Source: Gnetum montanum (taxonomy: Eukaryota; Streptophyta; Gnetopsida; Gnetales; Gnetaceae). From it: a stretch of DNA of 64,000 nucleotides. This document shows positions 47,006 through 57,011 of this stretch, piece after piece. Each line of letters begins with the position of its first letter. Within the stretch, counting starts at the first letter, position 1. The notes under the pieces are model-generated. The model worked only from the letters and a program-made list of their open reading frames with translations. It made no database searches and was not told where the DNA came from. The stretch is taken from positions 7,879-71,878 of the forward strand of contig MNCI01020791.1 in NCBI GenBank assembly GCA_015680685.1. Reading direction: 5' to 3'. The position numbers and the translations under genes were made by a program.

Positions 47006-48944
47006 AATTCAAACAAATGCTCATTATTTCAGATCTCTCCCTTACAACTCAGTCATGGGGGATATGGCCACCTATGCTAATCATATGGGGCCCTCAGTTC
47101 TTTTAAGTTTTTGTTTTACACGTTTTTGTTTTACAAATATCTTAAACTTTTCTAGTTTTTGTTTTACAACATCGTTATACTTTTCCAATTTTTGTGTGTG
47201 TGTGTAATCCACCCTATAAGTTTGTCCCATAATAAGCGTTCTTCATGATGGTATGAATTATTTTCATATTAATTGCTAATGTTTGGTTTTTACCTTTAAG
47301 TCACAATGTTGATACTAAGGTATGTTTCTTTTGATATGACAGGCAATGAGTTCACTTCATCCATCCATCCACCAATTTCTATGGTTTCTCTTGGCTTGGA
47401 AATGTACAGTCTCTTTCTAATAAAAACTTTAACGAATCGGTGACTGGGGATTTCTCAAACTAAGGAAGGACTCATGGATTGAAAAAGGCGTGACTTCAAA
47501 GGAACTTGATGCTTTTGTGTTGGTCATTCTCTTGGGTGCTTGAATGTTTCTTCTTGAGTTTTCTTGTCATTCCGATGTTACCCAAATATCGGAAGCTGAG
47601 ACAATAAAAATAAGAAGTCTTTGCATGGTGTGGTTCTCACGCAAAAAAAATAGAGAGAAAAAGTGAGAATTCAAAGCACACCCCTTAGACGAATAAACGT
47701 GGGCTACAAGCACCAGTTATGGAACCAAAAGTGTTCCCTCTAACTAAGGTCCTTCTCGCTTCCCATTCTCTCCTTTGTTTCGTCAGAATGGTGGTGGCTC
47801 TTGGAGAGTGCATTCTTGTTGCCCAAGTGGATGATTTAACCGAATGCATTGATGCAAAGTCACTGGATGTGGTTGGTTTGAGGCCGGAGTTGGAATGAGA
47901 TTTGCTAAGTCACATTAATCATAAACCACACAAGGGGCTGTACACCACCTTGTTCTTGGGATTCCATCCCATTCTCTTCTCTCCATCCTTCTCTCCATTG
48001 TTTACCTCATTGCCGGTTGTATCATTAGTGTATATATTTTGGTTGATGCATTGTTTTCTTTTTGGTAAATTCTTGTGGTTAAGACTTTAACTCTTGTTCC
48101 AAGGGACATTCCCAGAGCCTACAGACTCTTTGAATGTGGGTTTGTCAAGGCATTAAGGGCATGAGCCTACTTTGGGGAGGACCCACTAACATTCCTATTT
48201 GGAGCATTAGTTAAATTCTTTCCCTTAACATTTTGCAATTAATTTTCTTTCGTTCATTTCCATCTTAACATCCATTTCATCGATGCCATAGTTGTCCCTT
48301 TTTATCTATCTTTCTTCCCCCTTTTCTTTCTCCATTCTAATGCTACCGGAGGTTCACGATTAGTCATGGGGGTACGGGGCCTGATTTTTTCAATTTTCTC
48401 CTAGCCCCAAAATTTTTGATTTTCTTCCTAACCCCTACACCTTCAGTAGTCATCAATAACATATTCCCAAATCCATATCAACCATACCACAACCTAGCCA
48501 ATGGACTTACACCGAAGCAAGGTATCAATTCCATGATGATTCATTTACCCTTGCTAATATAAGATTGTATTGTGTGTGTAGATGGCGACCATGCAAACAA
48601 CGAATTGGATCTGGAGCAAACACTTGGAATGGAGCAGCGTTGAAGCAGCTATGCAAAGAGCAAGATCAATAGCGTGCTTACGGATGGACAACGAAGGTGC
48701 AATCTTGGCATTCGCAGCAGCAACACTTCTTTCTCTCTCTCTCTTTCTCAGCTGCCAACTAAGGCCTGATGTCATTGTAATAAGGTGTTCACCCTTATTG
48801 TCATGAACACCAGTTTTGTTAAGTCTTGTAATAATGATCCATTCACATGTCATCCCATTAGTTCCATTTCCCTCAATAATTCCATACCTACCTGATATTA
48901 TTGTAAGGAACTCAAGGACAAGTTTTCATTCAGTCATGAGGGTA
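47006..48944 (+). other. Non-coding 3' half of the element interior
   Basis: This is where pol would be expected, but no RT, RNase H or integrase block is visible in any frame. It contains T-rich repeats (TTTTTGTTTTAC, 47105-47170) and a TG microsatellite (47194-47204). A small plus frame at 48582-48806 with a hydrophobic stretch has no resemblance I recognise. The sequence just before the 3' LTR (TCATGAGGGTA) is a poor polypurine tract. Confidence 0.6.
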
Positions 48945-49890
48945 TGATGAGATGCGATATCGCATGCACCGAGATATCGCGTACGCGATATCGCGGCCGT
49001 CGCAATATCGCGGTCTGCCGCCAAATCTATAAATAAGAGGCAGCACTCCCTTCATTTCCCATCCTAGGCTAGAAGTAGAGAAACTCTGGCAGTTTGATCA
49101 CTCCAGAGATAGAATATTTTCCATGTGCCCGCAGTAGGAGTCCCCAAGTGAACGGATCCTTATTCGAGCAGCTTTGTACCTAAACGCAAGTTGTGTACGG
49201 CAATAAAGACGAGCTTTGTGGATAAACCTTGCAATGCATGGAATAGGTTTATTACATGTTATTTCCTACCTGTTATTTATTACCTACATTAGCGCGGCAT
49301 AAGTACGACTTGATTACGAGCATTGACGAATGTGTACAGCTAATCAAGGAATCGGCTACTCATCGCGATTAGTTTCTCTCACCCTTATCTCCTAGAGTGC
49401 AAAATGAGTACGACTTGATTATGAGCATCTACGGGTGTGTACGGCTAGTCAAGGAATCAGCTGCTCATTACAATTAGGCTAGTTAAGTGCCTCAATACGA
49501 CAACTTCAAGCATGTGCGTTACGTGTGGTGATCCCAATAACGATTAGCGTTTGGTAGCCACAGTTGCATAGTTTAGGGTGTGTACAGTAAGTGGGAATGG
49601 ATGCTGATGCTAGTTAATCTGGACTTAGTCTTTAGTTAGAGTTAGTTAGCTTTCTCAACCCTTCACCCTTTAGCATAGGAGAAAAACCATAAAAGACCAT
49701 AAAAATTATATACCTCGGACTTACTTAACCATACACCATGACAACAACAAGTAAGTCTGGGAAGACAACGAATGATTAACCCCAAGTGTTCCATGGGGCG
49801 TTTAGGCATTTAGTCTGCGAAGTTCGACCAGATCACGCATGCTACACTCATTTCGTATGGTTGAGTGTAGGGGTACCTCGCCACTCATCA
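48945..49890 (+). repeat. 3' LTR (946 bp)
   Basis: It is the partner of 42665-43610. The palindromes are better preserved here (GCGATATCGC, GTACGCGATATCGC). TATAAATA lies at 49028-49035. It ends CCACTCATCA at 49890. Confidence 0.92.
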
Positions 49891-49895
49891 GCGCA
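49891..49895. repeat. Target-site duplication, right (GCGCA)
   Basis: It matches GTGCA at 42660-42664 with one CpG-type transition. Confidence 0.75.
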
Positions 49896-49982
49896 TAAGT
49901 ACTTAGTCCTTGGAATTCGACCGAATCATGCATGAAACGTTTGTATTCATATGGTTGAGCGTAGGGGTACCTCACCACTTAT
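49891..49982 (+). repeat. Tail of an older LTR hosting the insertion
   Basis: GCGCATAAGTACTTAGTCCTTGGAATTC through GTAGGGGTACCTCACCACTTATCA (only partly quoted) matches 63150-63237, the end of the outer LTR on the right. The rest of that LTR is not found left of 42660. Confidence 0.65.
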
Positions 49983-50621
49983 CACCTACGAATATAAATT
50001 GCCAAAGCTTCATTACTAGCATGATCAAAGGTGTCATAAATGTAGATGGTACATATATTTATATAGGTTTCACAGATACCAATGTTGATGCATATGCGTC
50101 AACATATCTAATGATACATCGATAGGGATGCACCAACAAGGTTGCATTGATGCATGCCTATTGATGTAACCAACTGACAAACAATTCATCAATATCAAAT
50201 AGTTCAATTGTAACTCAAAACTTATCTATTTACAGATTTTTGTAGGAATGTGGTTATTTACCTTATGAGATCCTAACTATGGCTTAGTAACCTCATAGTA
50301 GTGGCACAAGGATAACCTAAGTCAATTTAAGGAAAATTCTAACATCACTATAAAATGGCTTAAGAGTTATCTAGATTGGTGTTACCCTTGTCTTACTAAA
50401 GTCTCTTGCAATTGATGTATCTTATTGGTATATAGTGAGAACTCTTAAACTCAAATCAATATCCATGAAAGTTGGTAGGAGGTATCTTTTTGATAAGTCT
50501 GATTTATATTGAATACAATGTACATCCAATGATGGCTTGTGGTTCTTCCTGGATCATGGCTCATGGTTCATCATTGGACTATAGTTGGCCCTGGATTCTA
50601 ATTAACCTTAGGTTGTGATTT
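49983..50621. other. No gene seen
   Basis: Unassigned sequence. 50040-50170 has GATGCAT/TGATGCAT words shared with 5800-5935. The right end is the leader of the minus-strand element whose LTR begins at 50636. Confidence 0.35.
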
Positions 50622-50633
50622 GCTTTGATACCA
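50622..50633 (-). promoter_or_regulatory. Primer-binding site, tRNA-Met type
   Basis: The minus strand reads TGGTATCAAAGC two bases from the LTR boundary (plus-strand TGTAACATCC at 50636). It defines a minus-strand element whose gag is not visible to the left. Confidence 0.7.
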
Positions 50634-50635
50634 AT

Positions 50636-51130
50636 TGTAACATCCAATTCTCAGATGTCATGGCAAACATTAACTATATGCAACATTCAACATTATGTGT
50701 AAGTAATGCAATTAAGAAAATATAGAAAAACTGAAAAGAAAACTTTATTAAGGTGGAAATAATGTATCTGTGTTATGATTTAAGGGTTCCTTGAGGTTGT
50801 CTTCATTTAGCATCTATCCCTTAGAGGCAATCCACCAGTGCCACCATGGTTAGGCCTATGCCTAGCTAGAAGGAATGGCCAATCACCTTCTTGTTCCACT
50901 TTACTTAGCACCCATTACTCGCCTTTACCAACTTAGCAATTCCATGTTGGTATGACTTTTAATTCTTAAGTATAAATATTTTAGGTCAAACCCCAAAATG
51001 TCATATCAAGAAACATGCTTGTTATTACATGTCCTTTTAAGTCTTATTAAAGCTTGCCCTTTGGGTCTTATTACAAAGTGACATCATCTTTATTACAAAA
51101 TAGCTCCATTTGGGAATGGGATGCAACACT
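50636..51130 (-). repeat. LTR piece of a minus-strand element
   Basis: It begins TGTAACATCC and matches the direct repeats near 38630-38830 and 39908-40420. The length of the full LTR is unknown; homology to the other copies fades near 51130. Confidence 0.6.
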
Positions 51131-51424
51131 TTGTACCTACTTCTCTATAGTATAAATCATTTCCTTAACTCTGTCTTTGTTTCATTTATAGTGTATCCCA
51201 CCAAGTAGCTGCAAGACTAGTGAATTTTGTCTATGCAATCTTCACTCTTTTAGCCTTCTCAATTTCTTCAAGATCAAAATACGATTCCATCTCTTTAATC
51301 TAATCTAGATCTAGATCCAATCGTTTATCAAATGAAGAAACTTGAATTTATACTAACCTTTCAATTTGTGACAATGATGAGAGCAATCTCTGCTCATACA
51401 GATCAACTTCTAAACCTTGGTGCC

Positions 51425-51679
51425 TTACAATATCTCCTCTTCTACAACTTCCCTTACGGTTGCCTCTTCATAATTGCTGCCTGACTCTCCCTTTTCCCCA
51501 TTACACCCTTCATCATTGCTACCAGACTCTCCCTTTTCCCCATTACACCCTTGAGTTGTTTCAACAGCCTCCAACCTTGCCTCGAAATGATAAAGAATTT
51601 CGATTGTTTCGGCCATATTCAAAAGTGCACCCCTTTGGCCAGTGCCATAGCCTTTGACATTGATTCTTCTGGGTGGCAT
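51425..51679 (-). pseudogene. gag: N-terminal gag fragment (MPPRR type)
   Basis: It starts MPPRRINVKGYG, as chromovirus-type Gypsy gag proteins often do, 29 bases downstream of a tRNA-Met-type primer site. It contains a duplicated 12-residue acidic repeat (GCNGEKGESGSN twice). The frame is open for 84 codons and stops. The remaining gag is not recognisable. Confidence 0.55.
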
Positions 51680-51708
51680 TCTGATGGAGCCAAAGGAAAT
51701 TCATCGAA

Positions 51709-51720
51709 GCTCTGATACTA
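51709..51720 (-). promoter_or_regulatory. Primer-binding site, tRNA-Met type
   Basis: The minus strand reads TAGTATCAGAGC, two bases short of TGGTATCAGAGC in exactness, placed just before the MPPRR start. An LTR should lie to its right, but its borders are not clear. Confidence 0.6.
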
Positions 51721-52387
51721 AACATGGTGTATGTACAACAAAATTACAAAGTGATAAATTGGAAGGAGACAATCCACCTTCTTTTTAAACTATAACAACC
51801 AGAGATTTCATCAAAATACAAACATCTCCAGCAATACAAAACACATTTCATTCCTTCTAACACTGCTATGCCTCCATTCCCCCATTCCTGAAGCATCATT
51901 TGGATTACGTACAAGCTACCGAAAGCGCACATTAAAATTCTCAAACTTGCTGTCACTAACAGAATAGATTTCACTTATTTCCCACTTTACTTCACAGGTT
52001 CAATGTACTTATCTTCAATGAATGTGATTACCGCTCCATTCTGCATTAGATGCATTGTGATGGAGATCCATATCATTGTAACCTTTAACCATGGATGCGC
52101 GTATCAGTTGTCTCAGCAATTTTTATCTATGAAGTTCAAAAGGTTCTTATCTTTTCTTTTTCATGTATCTGAGGTTAGACTTACACTCATCTACCTACCA
52201 TCTTAGAATAGACAAATTGAGGCGATGATCCTCTGTATTTTTGAGCTTCAAGAGCCTTTCTTTCTTTCGTTTGTGTTTACCAGGCTGCCGAGTGTCCAAT
52301 GTTGGTGGTTTGGGGTAGTTTCCGGAAGAAATATTCAAAAGGTAATCCTCGGCATGGACGGCCCATATGATGTAGCATTTGCTTGTT
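51721..52387. other. Possible LTR remnant and 3' flank of the PPR gene
   Basis: No gene. By position the left part should be the LTR of the element with the 51709 primer site. Small frames on both strands are not convincing. Confidence 0.35.
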
Positions 52388-54550
52388 CTAACTCAAAAAA
52401 GTTTTAATGCTAGCATTAAATTGCAATGCATGACGCAAGCCCATTGGTATCGATTGAATGAATGACTCTGCTTCACCCAGTAAACCAGCTCGCCCAAGAA
52501 GATCTACCATGCAGCTGTAATGCTCTATGGCAGGTATGATTCCATAATCATTGATCATGGAATGAAAGTACGCAAAGCCGTCCTGCACAAAACCTGCATG
52601 ACTACAAGCAGATAAAATGCAAAGGAACGTGACACTGTTTGGAATAATTCCTGTTTGTTTCATTTTCTCAAACAACTGGAGAGCTTCATTCTCCCGACCA
52701 TGCATAGCATACCCTGATATAATTGCTGTCCATGAAACAGCATTAGGAGAATCCAGTCTGTCAAATAATTTGTGAGCCTCTGTCAACCTGCCACATTTTG
52801 CATAAACGTCTATCAGAGCCGTAGCAACCATTAGTTCGGGGTGAAGCCCACTTCTGGCTGCAATTCCATGGATTGATGCAATTTCATGTGAAGCAGCACA
52901 GTTGGCGAAGTAGGGGACAAGGCCAGTAAAAGTCATGGAATCCGGCCTCACATCGTTTTGCATTTCAAGAAAAAACTGAATGGCATGCTTCAGACCCCGA
53001 TTCCTGGATAGCCCAGAAATAACTGCATTCCATGCTTCAACAGGTCTGGATTTGTATGGCATTTTGTAAAAGATTTTAAGGGCTTCATCACACATCCCAT
53101 TCTGTGCCAACCCAGAAACCATTCCAGTCCATGAGAAGACATCCTTTTCAGGCATTTTGAGAAACAGGTTCAGTGCATCCATTACCCGCCCCTGTTGCAT
53201 GTATGCTGCAATGATTATGTTAGAAGAGGTGACGGTTTTCAAAGGAATTCTAGCATAAAGATTCAAAGCCTCGTCAAGGAGCCCATTTTGTGCAAAACCA
53301 GCAATCATTGAATGCCATGAAACAGCATTTCTTGCAGGCATCTGCAGGAAGAGCTCAGAAGCTTCACGGACACGTCCATTCTGAGAAAACCCAGCAATCA
53401 TGGCATTCCAGGAGGCTAGGTTGCGATGAGGCATTTGATTGAATAAGCCAAACGCCTCATTCCAGCAACCATTTTGTGTCAGTCCTGAAATTATAGCATT
53501 CCAGGAAGTGACATTCCTGTTTGGCATTTCGTTGAAAAACTGCAGAGCCTGTTTGACCATTCCATGCTGTGCATACGCAGAGATCATTGCGGTCCAAGCG
53601 AACACATCCTTGTCTTTCTCAGGCATTCTCTGAAAAAGCTTCAAACATTCACCGAGAAGGCCAATCTGTCCAAACCCAGAAATCATTACTGTATAGCAAA
53701 CACCATCAGGCTCTGCAATTCCTTCAAACAAAACCTGTGCCACATCCACTCTCCCCAATCTCACATACATTTTACATAACGAACTCATCAGAACTGTATA
53801 TGCAGCAAACCCGCATCGGATTATTTCTTCGTGAATCTGTGATCCTCTACTGAAACACCTTAATCCTGCACATATCTGCACAGCGTAGACAAGGCTCAGA
53901 AAGGTGGCCCGGATGCCTGAGTCTCTCATTCTGCGAAAATACTTAAGGCCTTGCTCATGAGCTCCGATCTTAACATACCCTGCAATCATAGCAATCCAAG
54001 GGATAACATTTCTATGGATATTCGTTGCAGACATCTCGTCAAACACTTGGTGTGCATTCTCCGCAAACCCACATTTCATATACATATTGATCAGTGTACT
54101 TAGAACGACAACGTTCCTTTGCGAGGAGGATTTCATCAACAATCCATGGACAATGGAGCCCTGATTAATGCATCCAATGCCAGCGGCAGCAGCAATGACG
54201 CAGGAAAACGCAAAGTGATCGGGCAAAGTACCGGATGCAATCATTCTGCGGAAAAGAAAAAGAGTTTCGTGGTGAAAACCTTGTTTGTGATACGCAGACA
54301 TTATGAGGGTCCAGGAGCAGACATCGCGCACCAGCATACGCTCGAACAAGAGACGGGATTCAGCTACTGCCACACCCTCCTTGTTTATATACCAATTCAA
54401 CACTCTATTCTGAAACTGCACATGAAATTCCAACCCTGATTTCACCAACCATGCCATGCCTTGACTGTTCCAACTCCAACCCTGATATCTGCTGCAATCA
54501 GCAAGCAATCCAATCCAATCCAGTCTAGTCATTTGCCACCCACACTTCAC
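52388..54550 (-). CDS. PLS-class pentatricopeptide repeat protein, 720 aa
   Basis: PPR proteins bind organellar RNA base by base and act in editing, splicing or stability in plastids or mitochondria. This intronless frame carries about 17 PPR motifs from residue 45 to 690. Classic plant words are DVFAWTAMISAYAQHGMVKQ, NVTSWNAIISGLTQNG, NAVSWHSMIAGFAQNGLLDE and NAVSWTAIISGYAMHGRENE. A run of short S-type motifs ending in QMP or EMP lies in the middle, and HYSCMVDLLGRAGLLGEAES lies near the C-terminus. The E and DYW domains that normally follow are absent: 22 unrelated-looking residues end the protein after SFIQSIP. The N-terminus shows no obvious targeting peptide and may be incomplete or start further in. 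It is well preserved compared with its surroundings, so probably functional or recently so. Confidence 0.93.
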   Translation of the reverse strand: MKCGWQMTRLDWIGLLADCSRYQGWSWNSQGMAWLVKSGLEFHVQFQNRVLNWYINKEGVAVAESRLLFERMLVRDVCSWTLIMSAYHKQGFHHETLFLFRRMIASGTLPDHFAFSCVIAAAAGIGCINQGSIVHGLLMKSSSQRNVVVLSTLINMYMKCGFAENAHQVFDEMSATNIHRNVIPWIAMIAGYVKIGAHEQGLKYFRRMRDSGIRATFLSLVYAVQICAGLRCFSRGSQIHEEIIRCGFAAYTVLMSSLCKMYVRLGRVDVAQVLFEGIAEPDGVCYTVMISGFGQIGLLGECLKLFQRMPEKDKDVFAWTAMISAYAQHGMVKQALQFFNEMPNRNVTSWNAIISGLTQNGCWNEAFGLFNQMPHRNLASWNAMIAGFSQNGRVREASELFLQMPARNAVSWHSMIAGFAQNGLLDEALNLYARIPLKTVTSSNIIIAAYMQQGRVMDALNLFLKMPEKDVFSWTGMVSGLAQNGMCDEALKIFYKMPYKSRPVEAWNAVISGLSRNRGLKHAIQFFLEMQNDVRPDSMTFTGLVPYFANCAASHEIASIHGIAARSGLHPELMVATALIDVYAKCGRLTEAHKLFDRLDSPNAVSWTAIISGYAMHGRENEALQLFEKMKQTGIIPNSVTFLCILSACSHAGFVQDGFAYFHSMINDYGIIPAIEHYSCMVDLLGRAGLLGEAESFIQSIPMGLRHALQFNASIKTFLS

Positions 54551-54714
54551 TATTCATTCTCTTGCTCTTGCTCACGGCATAATACCGACAATGTTTTGTG
54601 TGCCTCATTTTTATTTTCAAATAAATATGATTCTGTAGCAGCCGCACCACCTTCTTCTATGTTCTAATGCCAACCATCATCCAGCAGCCATGGACATCAC
54701 GTACCCCTTTCCGA
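54551..54714 (-). promoter_or_regulatory. Upstream region of the PPR gene
   Basis: In minus sense an AT-rich TATTTATTTGAAAATAAAAA stretch lies about 65-85 bases before the ATG and could serve as a core promoter. No firm element is assigned. Confidence 0.3.
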
Positions 54715-54962
54715 CGGCAATTTCACCAAGTAGAGCAATTTTGGCTTTACCTTTGATTCAGTTTTACTTTTTAGTTTATTTCAATTTTTGAATAAACTAC
54801 ATGCATAAGCAACGGCTATGTTGCTACCTAAAATTAAAAAATGTGAATTGCTATTTTTTTAATTGATTCCTAATTTTTATGGTAATTTCATTAAAATGTA
54901 TAGCAATTTTGTTTTGTCTTTAACTCAATTTCATTTGTTAAGCTAACTCTAATTTTATTATA
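54715..54962 (+). repeat. Old short-period duplication, left part
   Basis: Two partial copies of a unit containing GCAATTTTGGCTTTACCTTT and CAATTTC. The unit continues beyond the LINE at 57771-57870 and recurs at 57940-58085. The LINE therefore landed inside one unit. Confidence 0.6.
54949..54962. repeat. LINE target-site duplication, left
   Basis: CTAATTTTATTATA, identical to 57757-57770. Confidence 0.88.
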
Positions 54963-56231
54963 TGCATTTCCCTAAAGACTCCTTTTTCCTTATTCAAAAC
55001 AATGCTGTTAATGTGTAGCGTCTTTTGTCTCAAGTTGAGCAATATTGCTCCCTCTCTGGATCTGTTATAAATTGGCGTAAATCTTCAATATATAGCTTCA
55101 CCAATAACTACAATCATTTGTCCAATTATAGTTGGAAGCATACTCAAGATCATGAAATCATTAAGCTTTTGGGAATCTCTTTTTGTTTTAGAGGCCCAAC
55201 TTCAAAGCTCTGGGACCAAGTTCTTTCTTGAATTCAAAGGAAAATCGAAAAATGAAAAACCAAACCCCTCACCCTCACCGGTAAGTATCTCATCTATATG
55301 TCTATTTGTGCCTCTACCCACATTTATTATTCGTCATGTTGGGCCCCTTCCCATGCTTCTTATCAAAAGCTTAAACGATTATTTCGAGACTTCATGTGGT
55401 CGTCTAAAAACTCCCAAAAAGGCTTTCATCATGTTGCCTGGAATATAGTAACTTTTCCTAAGAACAAAGGTGGATTGGGCCTTTTAAACTCCTTTAAGCA
55501 AGGTCTCACCCTTGTTGCTAAGTGGTTGGTTCAGCACTTGGATGCCCCCAAAATTATTGGGAATCTTCTTCAGTTAAGGCTTCGACAAGCATTCCCTAAG
55601 AATAAGTCCATCTGGAAGGGTATCCACCCTATTAATTAGATCCTTTCTCCTCATGACATTATCATTTCTGGAACACATGTTTTCAAAAGCATTTGGAAGG
55701 CTTGGCAGGTCTTACATTCTTATGTGAATTGGAATAATGTTCATATCAATCCTACTTTTCTTTCTAAGATTTGCCCTTGGAGGCTGCCCCTATCGCCTAC
55801 TCCTCTAGCCACCTCAAATGTTAGGACAACCATCATTTGGTTTCAAAAGGGAGTTGTTTCCCTTAGATGTCTTCGTCTCACCAATCAGTGGATTACTTGG
55901 GATATGTTCAAAAACTTATATGGGGCTTTCAGAACTATGCACCATTGCCTTGACAGAGTTTATCACTTCATTCATCAGTACTTGCATTTGGATGCTTCGA
56001 TTCATAGTCTCTTCCATGGTCTTCAGTGGATTAATGGATCAAACCTTCTACCCTATAAACCACATGTGCCCTTTCAGTTGTTGCATGATTCCTCTATGAT
56101 TGTTAGTCGCTACAATAGATCATGGTACAAAAAAGAGTCTCAACAGTTTTGCTCTCCCTCTTCTCACGAGTTTGGAGCCTTCCGACTCTTCCAAAAATTA
56201 AACAATTTCTTTCGTGCCTCTTTCATCAAGG

Positions 56232-56236
56232 CCTAC
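56232..56236. repeat. Solo-LTR target duplication, left (CCTAC)
   Basis: Identical to 57007-57011 on the other side of the LTR. Confidence 0.9.
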
Positions 56237-56334
56237 TGATGAGACATGAAATTGCTCATATTGCTGGTGGTCGCCTTAAGGCACCCACGATAAGGCACCC
56301 ACGTTGTATCATGGGTTGCGATGTATCATGGGCC

Positions 56335-56401
56335 GCGATATCGCGTCTTCCCTGCGATATCGCGTACGCGATATCGCAGTCAGCCGCAATTTCTATAAAT
56401 A
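56335..56401 (+). promoter_or_regulatory. LTR promoter with 28-nt perfect palindrome
   Basis: GCGATATCGC at 56335-56344 is followed by a perfect 28-nt palindrome at 56352-56379 centred on GTAC (GCGATATCGC on each side). TATAAATA lies at 56394-56401. It is the best-preserved copy of this promoter module in the window. Confidence 0.75.
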
Positions 56402-56470
56402 AGAGGCGGCTCTCCCTCATTTTCATCCCAGTTTTAGTGTAGCGAAGCTCTGGCAGTTTGATCCCTCCAG

Positions 56471-56772
56471 NNNNNNNNNNNNNNNNNNNNNNNNNNNNNN
56501 NNNNNNNNNNNNNNNNNNNNNNNNNNNNNNNNNNNNNNNNNNNNNNNNNNNNNNNNNNNNNNNNNNNNNNNNNNNNNNNNNNNNNNNNNNNNNNNNNNNN
56601 NNNNNNNNNNNNNNNNNNNNNNNNNNNNNNNNNNNNNNNNNNNNNNNNNNNNNNNNNNNNNNNNNNNNNNNNNNNNNNNNNNNNNNNNNNNNNNNNNNNN
56701 NNNNNNNNNNNNNNNNNNNNNNNNNNNNNNNNNNNNNNNNNNNNNNNNNNNNNNNNNNNNNNNNNNNNNNNN
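56471..56772. other. Assembly gap (302 N)
   Basis: Run of N inside the solo LTR. Confidence 1.
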
Positions 56773-57006
56773 ATTATTTTCCACTGCCTTCAGGAGTAGC
56801 ATTAGATTTAGGAACACATCATACACCTCATCTAGACTAAACCATACGTGACATATGCAAAACTAGTCTAGATGGGAAGATAGCGAACTACGACCTAAGG
56901 CTAACTATCTAGGTGCCACAACTAGTCCATCTGCGGAGTTCGACCGGATCGCGCGTGCGACGCTCTTTTCGTATGGTTGAGTGTAGGGGTACCTCACCAC
57001 TCATCA

Positions 57007-57011
57007 CCTAC
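57007..57011. repeat. Solo-LTR target duplication, right (CCTAC)
   Basis: Pairs with 56232-56236. Confidence 0.9.

Larger units (their letters stand above)
42665..49890 (+). mobile_element. Full-length LTR retrotransposon with gag and protease only
   Basis: This is a complete structural unit of 7226 bp: two LTRs of 946 bp each with TGATGAG...CTCATCA termini, a tRNA-Asp-type primer site, one gag-protease frame, about 1.9 kb of non-coding 3' sequence and a 5-bp target duplication. No RT, RNase H or integrase block is present in the 5334-bp interior. It was inserted into an older LTR of a related subfamily, whose tail continues at 49891-49982. Such elements (known as TR-GAG types in other plants) depend on enzymes from autonomous relatives. 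The gag-protease-RT remnant at 25740-28800 is such a relative by protein similarity. Confidence 0.9.
56237..57006 (+). mobile_element. Solo LTR inside the LINE, containing an assembly gap
   Basis: Termini are TGATGAGACA and CACTCATCA with a perfect CCTAC duplication, so the internal part was lost by LTR-LTR recombination after insertion. Its right half matches the LTR of element A (2383-2616) closely. By that comparison the missing middle should be about 520 bp, while the gap holds 302 N. Confidence 0.9.

Noticed and set aside
48582-48806. Small plus-strand frame with a hydrophobic stretch near the 3' LTR
   Set aside because: 74 codons, no homologue recognised, and an overlapping open frame exists on the other strand. 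It is kept only as a remark in the 3' non-coding region.
53439-53853. Plus-strand frames within the PPR gene
   Set aside because: Shadows of the repeated PPR coding sequence.
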